DNA of 61,199 nt from Candidatus Neomarinimicrobiota bacterium. Lineage in GTDB: Bacteria; Fidelibacterota; Marinisomatia; Marinisomatales; TCS55. This document shows positions 47,185 to 56,258 of the stretch, in pieces. Numbering within the stretch: position 1 is the stretch's first letter; each line of letters starts with the position of its first letter. The notes under the pieces are model-generated. The model searched no databases, was not told the origin of the DNA, and saw only the letters and a list, made by a program, of their open reading frames with translations. Both the position numbers and the translations under genes were made by a program. The stretch is from assembly GCA_018647265.1 (NCBI GenBank), contig JABGTK010000143.1:1-61199 (forward strand). The letters are read 5' to 3'.

Positions 47185-47947
47185 GTATTTTCTGATTTTT
47201 GCTGTGGTTTTACCTTTAGCGGCACAAAAAGGTGAAGTCATTCCATTAACAAAACATATTGGCTTTACGCTAGACGCTGAAGAAAATATGTATTATGAAG
47301 TATTTACTGATATTCCCAATTTTAAAAGCGCCCAGTTTTATGAAATAAAAGTAAATAGAATTGAAGCGCGTATCTCCTTTGTTGATTTTACCAAAATTAA
47401 GCTAAGTCGCCGTACTTTCAATCTAAGAGAATTGACTGACCTTCAATTCCGAATCAATCAAATGCCGGTAATTACAGAAGATATTCGAGAATCTTACAGA
47501 AAAAACTTAACCTACCTTAGAACAAAAGAAGTGCTAGAAAACATCCCCACCGGCCAGTATATATCGGTAAAACATCAAAATGGAAAATGGATAAGAGGAA
47601 CCCTTTTATCTTATCGAAAAGAACGATTATCTCTGCAGACACCCTTTGCGGTTAAGCGAATACACATTACCAAAATGGAGCACATTAATTATAGAGAAAC
47701 AATTATCCGCCGACCTGAGTGGAAAACAATAATTTATGGCCTAGCAGCTGTGATGGGCTTTGGATTAATGGAATCCTGGAATAGACAAACAACACCGGAA
47801 TGGGGAATGAAATGGCACAACCGCTTTATGGGTGCTATCTTTGGATTGGTGGCAGGAGCGGAAGTTTATGACACATCTATGATATTATTATCTAAGAAAA
47901 CACAGTTTGGACTTACACCTGAAGAAATGGATAAATTAAACCGTTAG
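47159..47947 (+). CDS. Exported or membrane protein of unknown function
   Basis: This 262-residue protein starts at a TTG inside the end of selW (26-base overlap) and has a signal peptide (FLIFAVVLPLAAQKGE). The middle contains a possible SH3/Sm-like segment (GQYISVKHQNGKWIRGTLLS). Two weak hydrophobic stretches lie near residues 190-205 and 220-235. I do not recognise the family. The overlap suggests coupling to selW, and the protein may share its pathway. The TTG is the first start that gives a full signal peptide. Confidence 0.5.
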   Translation: MNHWKNLHKYFLIFAVVLPLAAQKGEVIPLTKHIGFTLDAEENMYYEVFTDIPNFKSAQFYEIKVNRIEARISFVDFTKIKLSRRTFNLRELTDLQFRINQMPVITEDIRESYRKNLTYLRTKEVLENIPTGQYISVKHQNGKWIRGTLLSYRKERLSLQTPFAVKRIHITKMEHINYRETIIRRPEWKTIIYGLAAVMGFGLMESWNRQTTPEWGMKWHNRFMGAIFGLVAGAEVYDTSMILLSKKTQFGLTPEEMDKLNR

Positions 47948-47962
47948 AATTACGGAGATAAT

Positions 47963-48337
47963 GTGACTGAACCAGCAAAAGAATTCAATAAAGAATATTT
48001 AACCGATAAGATTCAAGCCATTGGCGACAAGTTGGGTGATGCCTACGGCCAACCCTTTATGGATGAATTAATTGTGCGCATGGAACGCACCGTTGCCCAT
48101 TTCAATGATGAAGTGGACACAATGGTATCCACCCTGAAAAGCAGGACAAAAAACCAACGGGGACTTTTAATGACCATGCGGGGGGAAGATCCCAACGCCG
48201 AACCTGTTGAATTGAGCGATCTCGAGAAAAAACTTGAATCGGGAGAAATAAAAGGAAAATCTTCCGGAGATAAAAAAGAAGAAGAAAAGTCTAAAAAGGG
48301 TTTCTTCTCTCGATTTAAAAGAAAAAAGAAAAAATGA
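47963..48337 (+). CDS. Small charged protein of unknown function
   Basis: This 124-residue protein starts at a GTG with GGAG at 47953-47956. It is predicted to be helical (residues about 8-60, with LGDAYGQPFMDELIVRMERT) and ends in a highly charged tail (KKEEEKSKKGFFSRFKRKKKK minus the first residues). No known domain is visible. The basic end could bind nucleic acid or membrane. The stop overlaps the start of the next gene (ATGA). Confidence 0.55.
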   Translation: MTEPAKEFNKEYLTDKIQAIGDKLGDAYGQPFMDELIVRMERTVAHFNDEVDTMVSTLKSRTKNQRGLLMTMRGEDPNAEPVELSDLEKKLESGEIKGKSSGDKKEEEKSKKGFFSRFKRKKKK

Positions 48338-48723
48338 AACCGATCCGCAGGGGAAAGTGGATCGCCCGGTTTTTTCTATTTATAATATTCACCTCGGCAG
48401 CCGTTACCCAAGAATCCAACCAAAAATACACTGAATTCAAATCGCTCACCAAGCGCGTTTATCATTTTACAAAAGTTGAATTCATTACACCAGAAGGTGA
48501 ATTTAATGATGCAATTTGCACCCTGGTCATATCAGAATTAGATGAAGATAGTCCACCCTATGTAGCCATTTATTATAAGCGCGATAATTCCGATTGGTTT
48601 ACCGAATCGCTCTACCGCAAACGCGTTCGTTACAGCTTTAAAAATGGTGTACTAAAATTAGACCGATCAAATTTCTGGGATTGGTATGAGGTGAATGAAA
48701 TTAAGGTTGTGGTGATTTATTAA
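48334..48723 (+). CDS. Small exported protein of unknown function
   Basis: This 129-residue protein has a basic N-terminus and a signal segment (FFLFIIFTSAAVTQ). A compact beta-rich domain follows (VEFITPEGEFNDAICTLVIS to EVNEIKVVVIY). It is unrecognised. The ATG overlaps the preceding stop. The 64 bases after it, before the SRP RNA, hold only a weak CCCG/CGGG repeat. Confidence 0.5.
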   Translation: MKPIRRGKWIARFFLFIIFTSAAVTQESNQKYTEFKSLTKRVYHFTKVEFITPEGEFNDAICTLVISELDEDSPPYVAIYYKRDNSDWFTESLYRKRVRYSFKNGVLKLDRSNFWDWYEVNEIKVVVIY

Positions 48724-48787
48724 CTGCTTCTGCTCTTGCTTCCCGACGAAAAATACGGGTAGATTTCATGCTAATTATTTGACAATT

Positions 48788-49059
48788 TGGTCGTGCTAGA
48801 TGGGGAATTAGCGGTGCCCTGTAACCTGCAACCCGCTACAGCAGGATTGATGCTTGCATACGGCGAATGCTGATCTTTTAACTCGAATTAAGTGGTGTTG
48901 AAGTTTCAATTCTTCGCAATGGTTTTGCACTAAACCCCGTCAGGACCGGAAGGGAGCAGCGGTAGGTGATTAGAATTATGTGCCGGAGAACCCCTGGAAT
49001 GGAGCTAACTGGTTTGTTGTTATCTGAGTCCAGATTTGACAATTGTAAGTGCACGACCA
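48788..49059 (+). ncRNA. ffs: Signal recognition particle RNA, large bacterial type
   Basis: The 5' and 3' ends pair (GGTCGTGC at 48789-48796 with GCACGACC at 49051-49058), defining a molecule of about 272 bases. Near the 5' end are the Alu-domain sequences TAGCGGTGCCCTGTAACC and CCCGCTAC. Domain IV, the Ffh-binding part, has GTCAGGACCGGAAGGGAGCA at 48939-48958. The length and Alu domain make this the Bacillus-like large form rather than the 4.5S form. It sits directly upstream of dnaX, as in Bacillus. The ends are inferred from pairing. Confidence 0.92.
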
Positions 49060-49077
49060 TCCTTATTTGAGAAAAAA

Positions 49078-50769
49078 ATGTCCTATCAAGTCTTATCCTT
49101 AAAATGGCGGCCCCAATCCTTTGAAGATGTAATCGGCCAGGAGCATGTGACTAAAACGCTGATCAATGCGTTTAAGAAAGATCGTGTTGCTCAAGGCTAC
49201 ATGCTCACCGGTCCTCGTGGTGTGGGCAAAACAACCACCGCACGAATTATTGCCAAAGCATTGAATTGTCCTGAGACAAAAGATGGTATTCCATGTAATA
49301 GCTGTAATATTTGTCAGGAAATCACTGACGGCAGAAATTTAGATGTGCTTGAAATTGACGGCGCTTCAAACAGGGGAATAGAAGAAATACGCAATCTCAG
49401 GGAGCAGATCAAATATGCGCCCATGCATGGGAAGTATAAAATTTTCATCATCGATGAAGTGCATATGCTCACCAATCCTGCATTTAATGCATTATTGCGC
49501 ACATTAGAAGAACCGCCACCTCATGGTAAATTTATTTTAGCCACCACTGATATCCATAAAGTGCCCTCGACGATTATATCCCGCTGTCAACGATTTGATT
49601 TTAACCGAATCACAGAAGCAACCATTGGCGTACGTTTATCTTCAATCCTTAAGGATGAAGGAATTACGGCCGATGATGAATCTATCAGTGCCATCAGTCG
49701 TAAGGCAGATGGCAGTATGCGGGACGCATTAAGCCTCATGGATCAAGTAATCGCTTTCGCCGGCGAATCAATTGAAATTGATGCTGTTTCATCGGTAATT
49801 GGACTTATTCCTATTGATGTATTTTTTGATTATTCTTCAGCGATTTCAGATAAAGACTCTTCCAAAATGATGGGCGTTTTACGAATTATTCGAACCACCG
49901 GATTGCCCTTAGAAGATGTAGCGCAAGGATTGAATCAACATTTTCGTAATCTGATTGTTGCTACAATTGATGGCGGGAAGGCATTATTGGACTTAAATGA
50001 TGAACATATCAATCGGTATATTGATGGTTCTAAGTCGTGGAATAGTAAAGATTTACTCCGAGTAGCTAAAGAATTAAATGAATTAGAATATTCTCTAAAA
50101 AGAGTAACGCAACCGGTTATTCATTTTGAAATGACAGCAATGAAATTATTAGAAATGGATACCTCCGTTTCTATTGCAGAATTATTATCTGGGGCTGAAC
50201 CAAAACAAATAAAAAAAAATCCTAAATTGGTAAATAAGGCTGCAACTGTACCGGAACCATCTCAGCTACCACCGGCTCCAGCGCCACCCGTTTATGAAGA
50301 ACCGATTGTTAAAAAAGCAGAACCAAAAGTTCCAAGCCCAGAGCCAGAAAGAGACGCGCCTGTAAAAGAAGAAGCGGGAAAAAATAGTAAAATATCTTTA
50401 GAAGAAATTGAAGAAAAATGGGGTGGATTTGTGGGAAAAATCCACAAAGAAAGGCCGTCGATAGGTACTGCTTTAGAACACAGCGAACCATTTGAACTTA
50501 ATGAAAATAAACTGACAATAATGGTTTATGACATGCCAAAATTCAGCGTGGGAAATTTGAACCGGAACAATCATGTTCTGGAAAGGTTTATCGAAGATCA
50601 CTACGGGGTAGCCTTGAAAGTGAAAGCGGAACGAGGTGAAAGAAAAAAATCAGATAAACAAATTGAAAAAGTAGAAAAAATTGAGGATCCGGCTCAGTCC
50701 GATGGTGATAATACTGACAATGTTGTTTCCCGGGTTCTGGAAGTCTTTGATGGTGAAATTTTAAGATAG
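49078..50769 (+). CDS. dnaX: DNA polymerase III subunits gamma/tau
   Basis: DnaX is the clamp-loader ATPase of the replicative polymerase. The 563-residue protein has Walker A GPRGVGKT (45-52), a zinc site (Cys64, Cys73, Cys76, Cys79), Walker B IIDEVHML (about 124-131) and the sensor/arginine-finger region STIISRCQRFDF. A Pro/Glu/Lys-rich linker and a C-terminal tau-like domain follow. I choose the ATG at 49078. Longer in-frame starts from 49036 would run into the SRP RNA. dnaX-ybaB-recR is a conserved replication and repair cluster. Confidence 0.94.
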   Translation: MSYQVLSLKWRPQSFEDVIGQEHVTKTLINAFKKDRVAQGYMLTGPRGVGKTTTARIIAKALNCPETKDGIPCNSCNICQEITDGRNLDVLEIDGASNRGIEEIRNLREQIKYAPMHGKYKIFIIDEVHMLTNPAFNALLRTLEEPPPHGKFILATTDIHKVPSTIISRCQRFDFNRITEATIGVRLSSILKDEGITADDESISAISRKADGSMRDALSLMDQVIAFAGESIEIDAVSSVIGLIPIDVFFDYSSAISDKDSSKMMGVLRIIRTTGLPLEDVAQGLNQHFRNLIVATIDGGKALLDLNDEHINRYIDGSKSWNSKDLLRVAKELNELEYSLKRVTQPVIHFEMTAMKLLEMDTSVSIAELLSGAEPKQIKKNPKLVNKAATVPEPSQLPPAPAPPVYEEPIVKKAEPKVPSPEPERDAPVKEEAGKNSKISLEEIEEKWGGFVGKIHKERPSIGTALEHSEPFELNENKLTIMVYDMPKFSVGNLNRNNHVLERFIEDHYGVALKVKAERGERKKSDKQIEKVEKIEDPAQSDGDNTDNVVSRVLEVFDGEILR

Positions 50770-50777
50770 GAGAAAGC

Positions 50778-51104
50778 ATGTTTAATAAAGGTAACATGAC
50801 AAAAATGCTGAAGCAGGCACAGGATGTGCAGAAGCAAATTGAAAATGTGCAAAATGAATTAGATGATTTGCATATCACGGGAGAATCCGGGGGTGGTATG
50901 GTTACGGCCACTGTTAACGGTAAAATGGAATTATTGGACTTAAAACTTCAGGATGAGATTCTTGAAGAAGATAAAGATATGATTGAAGATTTAATTATTT
51001 CTGCTGTAAACAATGCCATGACAAAAGCGCAAGAAGAAAGTCAGAGCAGAATGAATTCCGTAACGGGCGGAATGCTCAGCGGAATGAAAATTCCGGGCAT
51101 GTAA
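50778..51104 (+). CDS. YbaB/EbfC nucleoid-associated protein
   Basis: This 108-residue DNA-binding protein has the family pattern: MTKMLKQAQDVQKQIENVQ helix, then GGGMVTATVNGKMELLDLKL and a C-terminal helix with AVNNAMTKAQEES. It is thought to form tweezer-like dimers that coat DNA. AGGAG lies directly upstream (50769-50773), and the gene sits between dnaX and recR as usual. Confidence 0.93.
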   Translation: MFNKGNMTKMLKQAQDVQKQIENVQNELDDLHITGESGGGMVTATVNGKMELLDLKLQDEILEEDKDMIEDLIISAVNNAMTKAQEESQSRMNSVTGGMLSGMKIPGM

Positions 51105-51698
51105 TTGGGTTCAATTCCAGAAAGCATTAACCGCCTTATCGAAGAATTTTCTCGATTCCCCGGTATTGGTCGTAAAACGGCTCAGCGAATGGCGTTTTAC
51201 GTATTGAAATCACCCAATGAGCAGGCTGTTCAGTTGGCGCAATCAGTCATGGATATGAAAACAAAAATTAAATTTTGTTCAATATGTTTTGGCATTACGG
51301 AAGAAGATCCATGTCAAATTTGCGATAATCCAAAACGAGATCAATCATCAATTTGTATTGTTGAAGATGCGGCCGATGTTTATACTTTCGAGAAAACAAA
51401 TGTTTTTCAGGGTGTTTACCATGTTCTTGGTGGTGTCCTTTCCCCATTGGATGGTATTGGTCCGGACGATTTAAAGATTAATCAACTGATAGATAGAACA
51501 CAACCGGGAGATGAAGTAATCATTGCTACAAATCCAAGTATAGAGGGTGAAGCAACATCGCTTTATATTGGTAAATTATTGAATGGAAAAGATGTTAAAG
51601 TTACCCGATTGGCAAGAGGTCTACCTATGGGGGGAAACTTGGAATACATTGATGAAGCAACCATAATGAGAGCCATGGAAGGCCGCACATCTCTATGA
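51105..51698 (+). CDS. recR: Recombination protein RecR
   Basis: RecR acts with RecO and RecF to load RecA on gapped DNA. The 197-residue protein has an N-terminal HhH (FPGIGRKTAQRMAF), a four-Cys zinc finger (CSICFGITEEDPCQIC) and a Toprim domain (CIVEDAADVYTFEKT, then NPSIEGEATSLYI). It starts at a TTG next to the ybaB stop. The stop overlaps the pgsA start. Confidence 0.94.
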   Translation: MGSIPESINRLIEEFSRFPGIGRKTAQRMAFYVLKSPNEQAVQLAQSVMDMKTKIKFCSICFGITEEDPCQICDNPKRDQSSICIVEDAADVYTFEKTNVFQGVYHVLGGVLSPLDGIGPDDLKINQLIDRTQPGDEVIIATNPSIEGEATSLYIGKLLNGKDVKVTRLARGLPMGGNLEYIDEATIMRAMEGRTSL

Positions 51699-52279
51699 TG
51701 ACTTTACCCAATATTTTGACACTTTTCAGAATATTCCTGACGCCGGTTTTTATTGTTTGTTTGTTTGCTGAATTCCAGGGCGCTCATTTATGGGCATTAA
51801 CTATTTTTATTGTGGCATCGATTACCGATGCTTTTGATGGTTATTACGCGCGGAAAAATGATATGGTAACTGATACGGGACGGTTTTTAGACCCTCTTGC
51901 GGATAAGATTTTAGTTTCATCCGCATTCATATCATTTGCCATTATGGGGCTCATTGATTTTTGGATGGTGGCCCTAATCATTTTTAGGGATTTGTTTGTG
52001 ACTGGCCTCAGGATGATCATGTCCCGCAAAGGGGTGACTCTGATGACCAGTAAGGTCGCAAAATCCAAAACAGGTGTTCAGCTTGGTATTATAATTTTTA
52101 TACTCTTATTTTTGAGTTTGAAAGGTATTGACTGGTCTTTTGTGAAGGACTACCTCCAATTTGTCAAAGATTATCAACTGGTCTATTATTTAGCCATGAT
52201 TGCAGCTATTTTTACAGTATACACAGGCTTCACCTACATTCAGGAAAATCGCAAGGCAATCAGGGAGATTATGAACTGA
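51695..52279 (+). CDS. pgsA: CDP-diacylglycerol-glycerol-3-phosphate 3-phosphatidyltransferase
   Basis: PgsA makes phosphatidylglycerol phosphate in the inner membrane. The 194-residue protein has several transmembrane helices and the full CDP-alcohol phosphotransferase motif with Asp45, Asp48, Gly49, Ala52, Arg53, Gly62, Asp66 and Asp70. NILTLFRI at the start is typical for PgsA. The product is the substrate of the PgpA enzyme encoded next. Confidence 0.92.
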   Translation: MMTLPNILTLFRIFLTPVFIVCLFAEFQGAHLWALTIFIVASITDAFDGYYARKNDMVTDTGRFLDPLADKILVSSAFISFAIMGLIDFWMVALIIFRDLFVTGLRMIMSRKGVTLMTSKVAKSKTGVQLGIIIFILLFLSLKGIDWSFVKDYLQFVKDYQLVYYLAMIAAIFTVYTGFTYIQENRKAIREIMN

Positions 52280-52282
52280 TTC

Positions 52283-52738
52283 ATGAATCGTGCGGCGGCA
52301 GAGTTGATTGGAACGGTATTTTATATAGGTAAGTTGCCCTTAGCACCGGGCACATGGGCCAGTATGGCTGCGACTATTTGTTGGTTTTTTTTATTCAAAG
52401 ATGTAGACCCAATCGTTCTACCCGCTGTTTCAGCATTACTTTTTTTGATTGGTGTATTTGCTTCAGATGCCATTATTCAGGATACAAAAGAACATGATCC
52501 ATCCAGGGTGGTTATTGATGAATGGGTAGGCCAGTGGCTGGCCTTTTCTATGATGCCGGTAAATATAACTACTGGTGTAGTTGGGCTAATCGCATTTCGA
52601 ATTTTTGATATCGTTAAACCCGGTCCTGTAAGACGATTGGAAAAATTGCCCGGCGGGTGGGGTATTATGACTGATGATGTTATGGCCGGCATTATGGCCT
52701 ATTTTGTTCTTTTACTCACCTATAATTTCATTTTATGA
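52283..52738 (+). CDS. pgpA: Phosphatidylglycerophosphatase A
   Basis: PgpA dephosphorylates phosphatidylglycerol phosphate, completing the step started by PgsA. The 151-residue membrane protein has the family N-terminus IGKLPLAPGTWASMAA and the conserved DPSRVVIDEWVGQWLAF, plus IKPGP-like FDIVKPGPVRRLE and GGWGIMTDDVMAGI near the C-terminus. It lies 3 bases after pgsA and overlaps cinA by 4 bases. Confidence 0.92.
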   Translation: MNRAAAELIGTVFYIGKLPLAPGTWASMAATICWFFLFKDVDPIVLPAVSALLFLIGVFASDAIIQDTKEHDPSRVVIDEWVGQWLAFSMMPVNITTGVVGLIAFRIFDIVKPGPVRRLEKLPGGWGIMTDDVMAGIMAYFVLLLTYNFIL

Positions 52739-53955
52739 AAATTGGACTTATAACTATTGGTGCTGAATTATTAAATGGTGCCCGAACAGATACGAATGCT
52801 ACCTGGATTGGTCAGCAGGTAATAGCTTCCGGTGGCGAGGTAGTGTGGCATATGACCGTGAGTGATGAAAAAAATGCCATTGTAAGCGCATTGGATCAAA
52901 TTCCAAATGTGATAGATGCAGTCTTATGTACCGGTGGACTTGGACCCACCCACGATGATATTACTCCCAAAGTGCTTTATGAATATTTTGGTGCCGAAGC
53001 TGAATTCGATGAGGCATATTGGAAATTGCTTACGGAAAAATTTGCAGCCCGAGGAAAGGCGATACCTGAATCCAATCGCAATCAAGCAATGAGACCAAAT
53101 GTGGGTGATGTAATTCATAACCTCGTGGGATCGGCCAGAGGTCTTCATTTTACCAATGAATATTATGATTGTTTTGCCATGCCCGGCGTCCCTTCTGAAA
53201 TGAAATCCATGATGACCAATACAATCCTCCCGTGGATCGAGTCAAAATCCCATACAAAAATATTTGTAGAAGTCATGCGTACAACAGGGGTGATGGAATC
53301 TGTTTTATTTGAAAAAGTTGAGAATATCTTAAAAGAATACCCACAAGTGGATGCGGCCTTTTTGCCTAGATTTACTGGCGTTGACTTAAGGATTACATCA
53401 TCAGTTGAGTCCGAAATCAAAGGGCTGATTGATGAAATTTCACCTGTCATTCAAAAATATCATTTTGGGGGTGAAGGGGTGGAGTTGGAAGATGCCGTAG
53501 GAAAATTACTCTCATCTAGTGGAAAAACAATTGCCACTGCTGAATCGTGTACCGGAGGTCTTATTGGCGACCGATTCACTAATGTATCTGGCAGTTCCGA
53601 ATATTATAAAGGCGGCATTGTTGCCTACAGCAATACGGTTAAAGAAGCGGCAATCGGCGTTCAAAAAGAGACCTTGGATTCCGTTGGTGCTGTCAGTGAA
53701 GAAACGGCTTTGGAAATGGCCAAAGGAATTCGTGAAAAATTTAATGTAGACATTGGTATCTCCACCACGGGTATTGCAGGCCCAACCGGGGGCACAGATG
53801 AAAAACCAGTAGGATTAGTTTATGTGGGAATCAGTTACGAAGGTATGGATAAAGTATATCGTTTCACCTTTACACCATTCCGTAAAACCAATAAATTGAT
53901 GACGAGTCAGGCAGCCTTGAATATTATCCGAATTCATTTGTTAAGTGGATTATAA
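52735..53955 (+). CDS. cinA: CinA-like protein (nicotinamide mononucleotide deamidase)
   Basis: CinA hydrolyses NMN to nicotinate mononucleotide and, through its N-terminal domain, ADP-ribose-type substrates. The 406-residue protein has both parts: the MoaB/CinA-like domain (IGLITIGAELLNGARTDTNA, then LCTGGLGPTHDDITP) and the C-terminal deamidase (ATAESCTGGLIGDRFTNVSG, then STTGIAGPTGGTDEKPVG). Its place upstream of recA matches the competence-linked cinA-recA arrangement. It overlaps thpR by 11 bases. Confidence 0.92.
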   Translation: MKIGLITIGAELLNGARTDTNATWIGQQVIASGGEVVWHMTVSDEKNAIVSALDQIPNVIDAVLCTGGLGPTHDDITPKVLYEYFGAEAEFDEAYWKLLTEKFAARGKAIPESNRNQAMRPNVGDVIHNLVGSARGLHFTNEYYDCFAMPGVPSEMKSMMTNTILPWIESKSHTKIFVEVMRTTGVMESVLFEKVENILKEYPQVDAAFLPRFTGVDLRITSSVESEIKGLIDEISPVIQKYHFGGEGVELEDAVGKLLSSSGKTIATAESCTGGLIGDRFTNVSGSSEYYKGGIVAYSNTVKEAAIGVQKETLDSVGAVSEETALEMAKGIREKFNVDIGISTTGIAGPTGGTDEKPVGLVYVGISYEGMDKVYRFTFTPFRKTNKLMTSQAALNIIRIHLLSGL

Positions 53956-54520
53956 CCTGATTCGAACATTTATTGCCGTTCCGGTGCCGCAACAGGTTTT
54001 AGAACTGCAGAATTATCTCAAGTCAACCGTCTCGGGAAAAACAGGAAAGATAGACTGGGTTCGAAGCGACCAGCTTCATTTGACCCTAAAATTCCTAGGT
54101 GACACCACCGAAAGCTCTATTGGTAGAGTTCAGTCCACAATTAAAAATATCACAAAAGAAACAAGTCCGTTTGATTTGAAGATTCAAGGAACTGGATGTT
54201 TTCCTAAAGTGGAAAGGCCACGGGTGATGTGGGCCGGCATTGAGGGGGCAATAAAATCATTATATGATTTGCTAGAAATGATTCAAATTAAATTAGATCC
54301 ATTGGGCTTCCCCAAGGATATTAAGCCTTTTCATCCTCATATAACTTTAGGTCGGGCCAAGTATCCCCAAAAAAGAACACCGGATATATCCACTTTTTTA
54401 AATTCAAACTATGACTCAATTCCATTTCGAATTGAAAAAGTTCAATATATTAGCAGTGAACTCTTCCCAAATGGGCCAATTTATACTATTTTAAGTACTC
54501 ACTTTTTTGGTAATAATTAA
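53945..54520 (+). CDS. thpR: RNA 2',3'-cyclic phosphodiesterase
   Basis: ThpR belongs to the 2H phosphoesterase (LigT) family. The 191-residue protein has both HxTx motifs, LHLTLKFLG and HPHITLGRA, and the start [11 protein letters not shown]. It begins at a GTG inside the end of cinA. An in-frame stop at 53942 excludes an earlier start. Position between cinA and recA is common in several phyla. Confidence 0.9.
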   Translation: MDYNLIRTFIAVPVPQQVLELQNYLKSTVSGKTGKIDWVRSDQLHLTLKFLGDTTESSIGRVQSTIKNITKETSPFDLKIQGTGCFPKVERPRVMWAGIEGAIKSLYDLLEMIQIKLDPLGFPKDIKPFHPHITLGRAKYPQKRTPDISTFLNSNYDSIPFRIEKVQYISSELFPNGPIYTILSTHFFGNN

Positions 54521-54534
54521 GTTTAGGAGCAGAA

Positions 54535-55602
54535 ATGCCATCCACAGACAATAAAAAAACAAAAGCTTTAGAACTCGCAATTTCACAAGTTGACCGTCAA
54601 TTTGGTAAAGGTTCCATCATGCGCCTTGGTGGCGATCACATTATTGTATCAGACAATAGCATATCTACTGGATGTCTATCTCTAGATGTAGCCCTTGGTG
54701 TCGGTGGTATTCCAAAAGGGAGAATTACTGAGATCTATGGTCCTGAATCTTCGGGGAAAACAACTCTTGCACTTCATATTATTGCAGAAGCCCAAAAGGT
54801 TGGCGGTTATGCAGCTTTCATTGATGCAGAACATGCAATGGATGCACAATATTCTCAGAAATTAGGTGTCAACATAGATGACTTATTGGTCTCCCAGCCG
54901 GATACAGGTGAGCAGGCATTAGAAATAACTGAAACACTCGTTCGAAGTAGTGCCCTTGATGTTATTGTTATTGATTCAGTGGCAGCACTTGTGCCGAGGG
55001 TAGAACTTGAAGGCGAAATGGGTGATACCCACGTTGGTCTCCAGGCACGGTTAATGTCTCAAGCTTTGAGAAAATTAACGGGTACTGTAAGTCGGTCAAA
55101 CACGGCCGTTATTTTCATAAATCAAATTCGTGAAAAAATTGGCGTTATGTATGGAAATCCTGAAACTACCCCTGGTGGACGTGCACTTAAATTTTATACA
55201 TCTGTTCGTTTGGAAATACGACGTGTTACAACCATTAAAGATGGTACTGACGTTGTTGGTAACCGTACCCGTGTAAAAGTTGTGAAAAACAAAGTTGCGC
55301 CACCTTTTAAACAAACAGAATTCGATATCATGTATAACCAGGGTATCTCATTTATAGGCGATATCCTTGATCTTGCAATAAAAGGCGATATTGTGCAAAA
55401 AATGGGATCTTGGTTTTCCTACGGCGACATGAAGATTGGGCAAGGAAGGGAAAATTCAAAACAATTTCTCCTCGACAACGAAGACATAAAAATGGAAGTG
55501 ATTACCAAGGTTAAAAATTTTATGGGCATCGAGGAAACCAAACCTCAAAAGAAATCAAAACCGAAGGCTAGCAAAAAGTCGGAGGAGAATGGCGAATCGT
55601 AA
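54535..55602 (+). CDS. recA: Recombinase RecA
   Basis: RecA forms filaments on single-stranded DNA for strand exchange and SOS induction. The 355-residue protein has Walker A GPESSGKT (69-76), the MAW/L1 region [21 protein letters not shown]2 [20 protein letters not shown] and a basic, disordered tail. AGGAG lies 6 bases before the ATG. I see no clear LexA-type operator in the short gap upstream. The end overlaps recX by 14 bases. Confidence 0.96.
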   Translation: MPSTDNKKTKALELAISQVDRQFGKGSIMRLGGDHIIVSDNSISTGCLSLDVALGVGGIPKGRITEIYGPESSGKTTLALHIIAEAQKVGGYAAFIDAEHAMDAQYSQKLGVNIDDLLVSQPDTGEQALEITETLVRSSALDVIVIDSVAALVPRVELEGEMGDTHVGLQARLMSQALRKLTGTVSRSNTAVIFINQIREKIGVMYGNPETTPGGRALKFYTSVRLEIRRVTTIKDGTDVVGNRTRVKVVKNKVAPPFKQTEFDIMYNQGISFIGDILDLAIKGDIVQKMGSWFSYGDMKIGQGRENSKQFLLDNEDIKMEVITKVKNFMGIEETKPQKKSKPKASKKSEENGES

Positions 55603-56224
55603 AGTAGTCAGGGTTAAACGATCGACTAAATATTCAGATCGTATTATAGTTCATTTGGATGATAAAAGCGTCTTCAGAATCCCTGAGGACGTTTTTGTTT
55701 TAAATGTGTTACATGTTGGAGATGAAGTCTCCCTGGAAACAATTGAATCCTATGGCAAAAAAATGCGTCTACAGGAGGCGAGAGATAGGGCATTTCGATT
55801 GTTGGGTTTTAGAATGCGCAGTATTGCTGAAATGAAAAAAAGACTGAAAGAAAAAGATTTTGAGACGGAAGAAGTTGATCGCACTATCGATTATTTAATC
55901 AAACAGAAATTTTTAGATGACAAAGAATTCGGAAAAGCATTCGTTAAAGAAAAAGTCCGAAATAAAAAGATTGGCCCAAGAGCATTAAAAGAAGAATTAT
56001 TCCCACATTATATTTCGCCAGAATTAACTGAAACACTTATTCAGGAAATATATATAGAATTCGATCCATACATTCTTATTGAGGATCATATGAGAAAAAG
56101 ACGAATCGAAAAGAAAATCCACTTAAATGATAAAGACAAAAAACGTCTGACGGACTTTCTTATGAGGAAGGGATTTTACTGGGGATCCATTCAGGAAGTA
56201 TATAATGATTGGGAATTAATCTGA
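55589..56224 (+). CDS. recX: Regulatory protein RecX
   Basis: RecX limits RecA filament growth. The 211-residue protein has an N-terminal beta-rich extension and three-helix repeats of the RecX type: [40 protein letters not shown] and the closing [19 protein letters not shown]. The ATG lies within the last codons of recA, with GGAGGAG at 55581-55587 close by. A terminator-like hairpin at 55664 lies inside its coding region and would reduce recX transcription. Confidence 0.88.
   Translation: MANRKVVRVKRSTKYSDRIIVHLDDKSVFRIPEDVFVLNVLHVGDEVSLETIESYGKKMRLQEARDRAFRLLGFRMRSIAEMKKRLKEKDFETEEVDRTIDYLIKQKFLDDKEFGKAFVKEKVRNKKIGPRALKEELFPHYISPELTETLIQEIYIEFDPYILIEDHMRKRRIEKKIHLNDKDKKRLTDFLMRKGFYWGSIQEVYNDWELI
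55664..55701 (+). terminator. Terminator-like hairpin inside the 5' coding region of recX
   Basis: A 14-bp stem (55664-55677 with 55683-55696, two G-T wobbles) closes on the loop AATCC and is followed by GTTTT. The arms are AAAAGCGTCTTCAG and CTGAGGACGTTTTT. It lies 62 bases after the recA stop, so it could end most recA transcripts while some read through to recX. Confidence 0.65.
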
Positions 56225-56258
56225 TAATGGAACCCATTTGCGTATAAAGAATAAAAAG

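Noticed and set aside
48778-49044. Direct repeat TTTGACAATT at 48778-48787 and 49035-49044 as ends of a mobile element.
   Set aside because: The span is fully explained by the SRP RNA, and no transposase or inverted ends are present.
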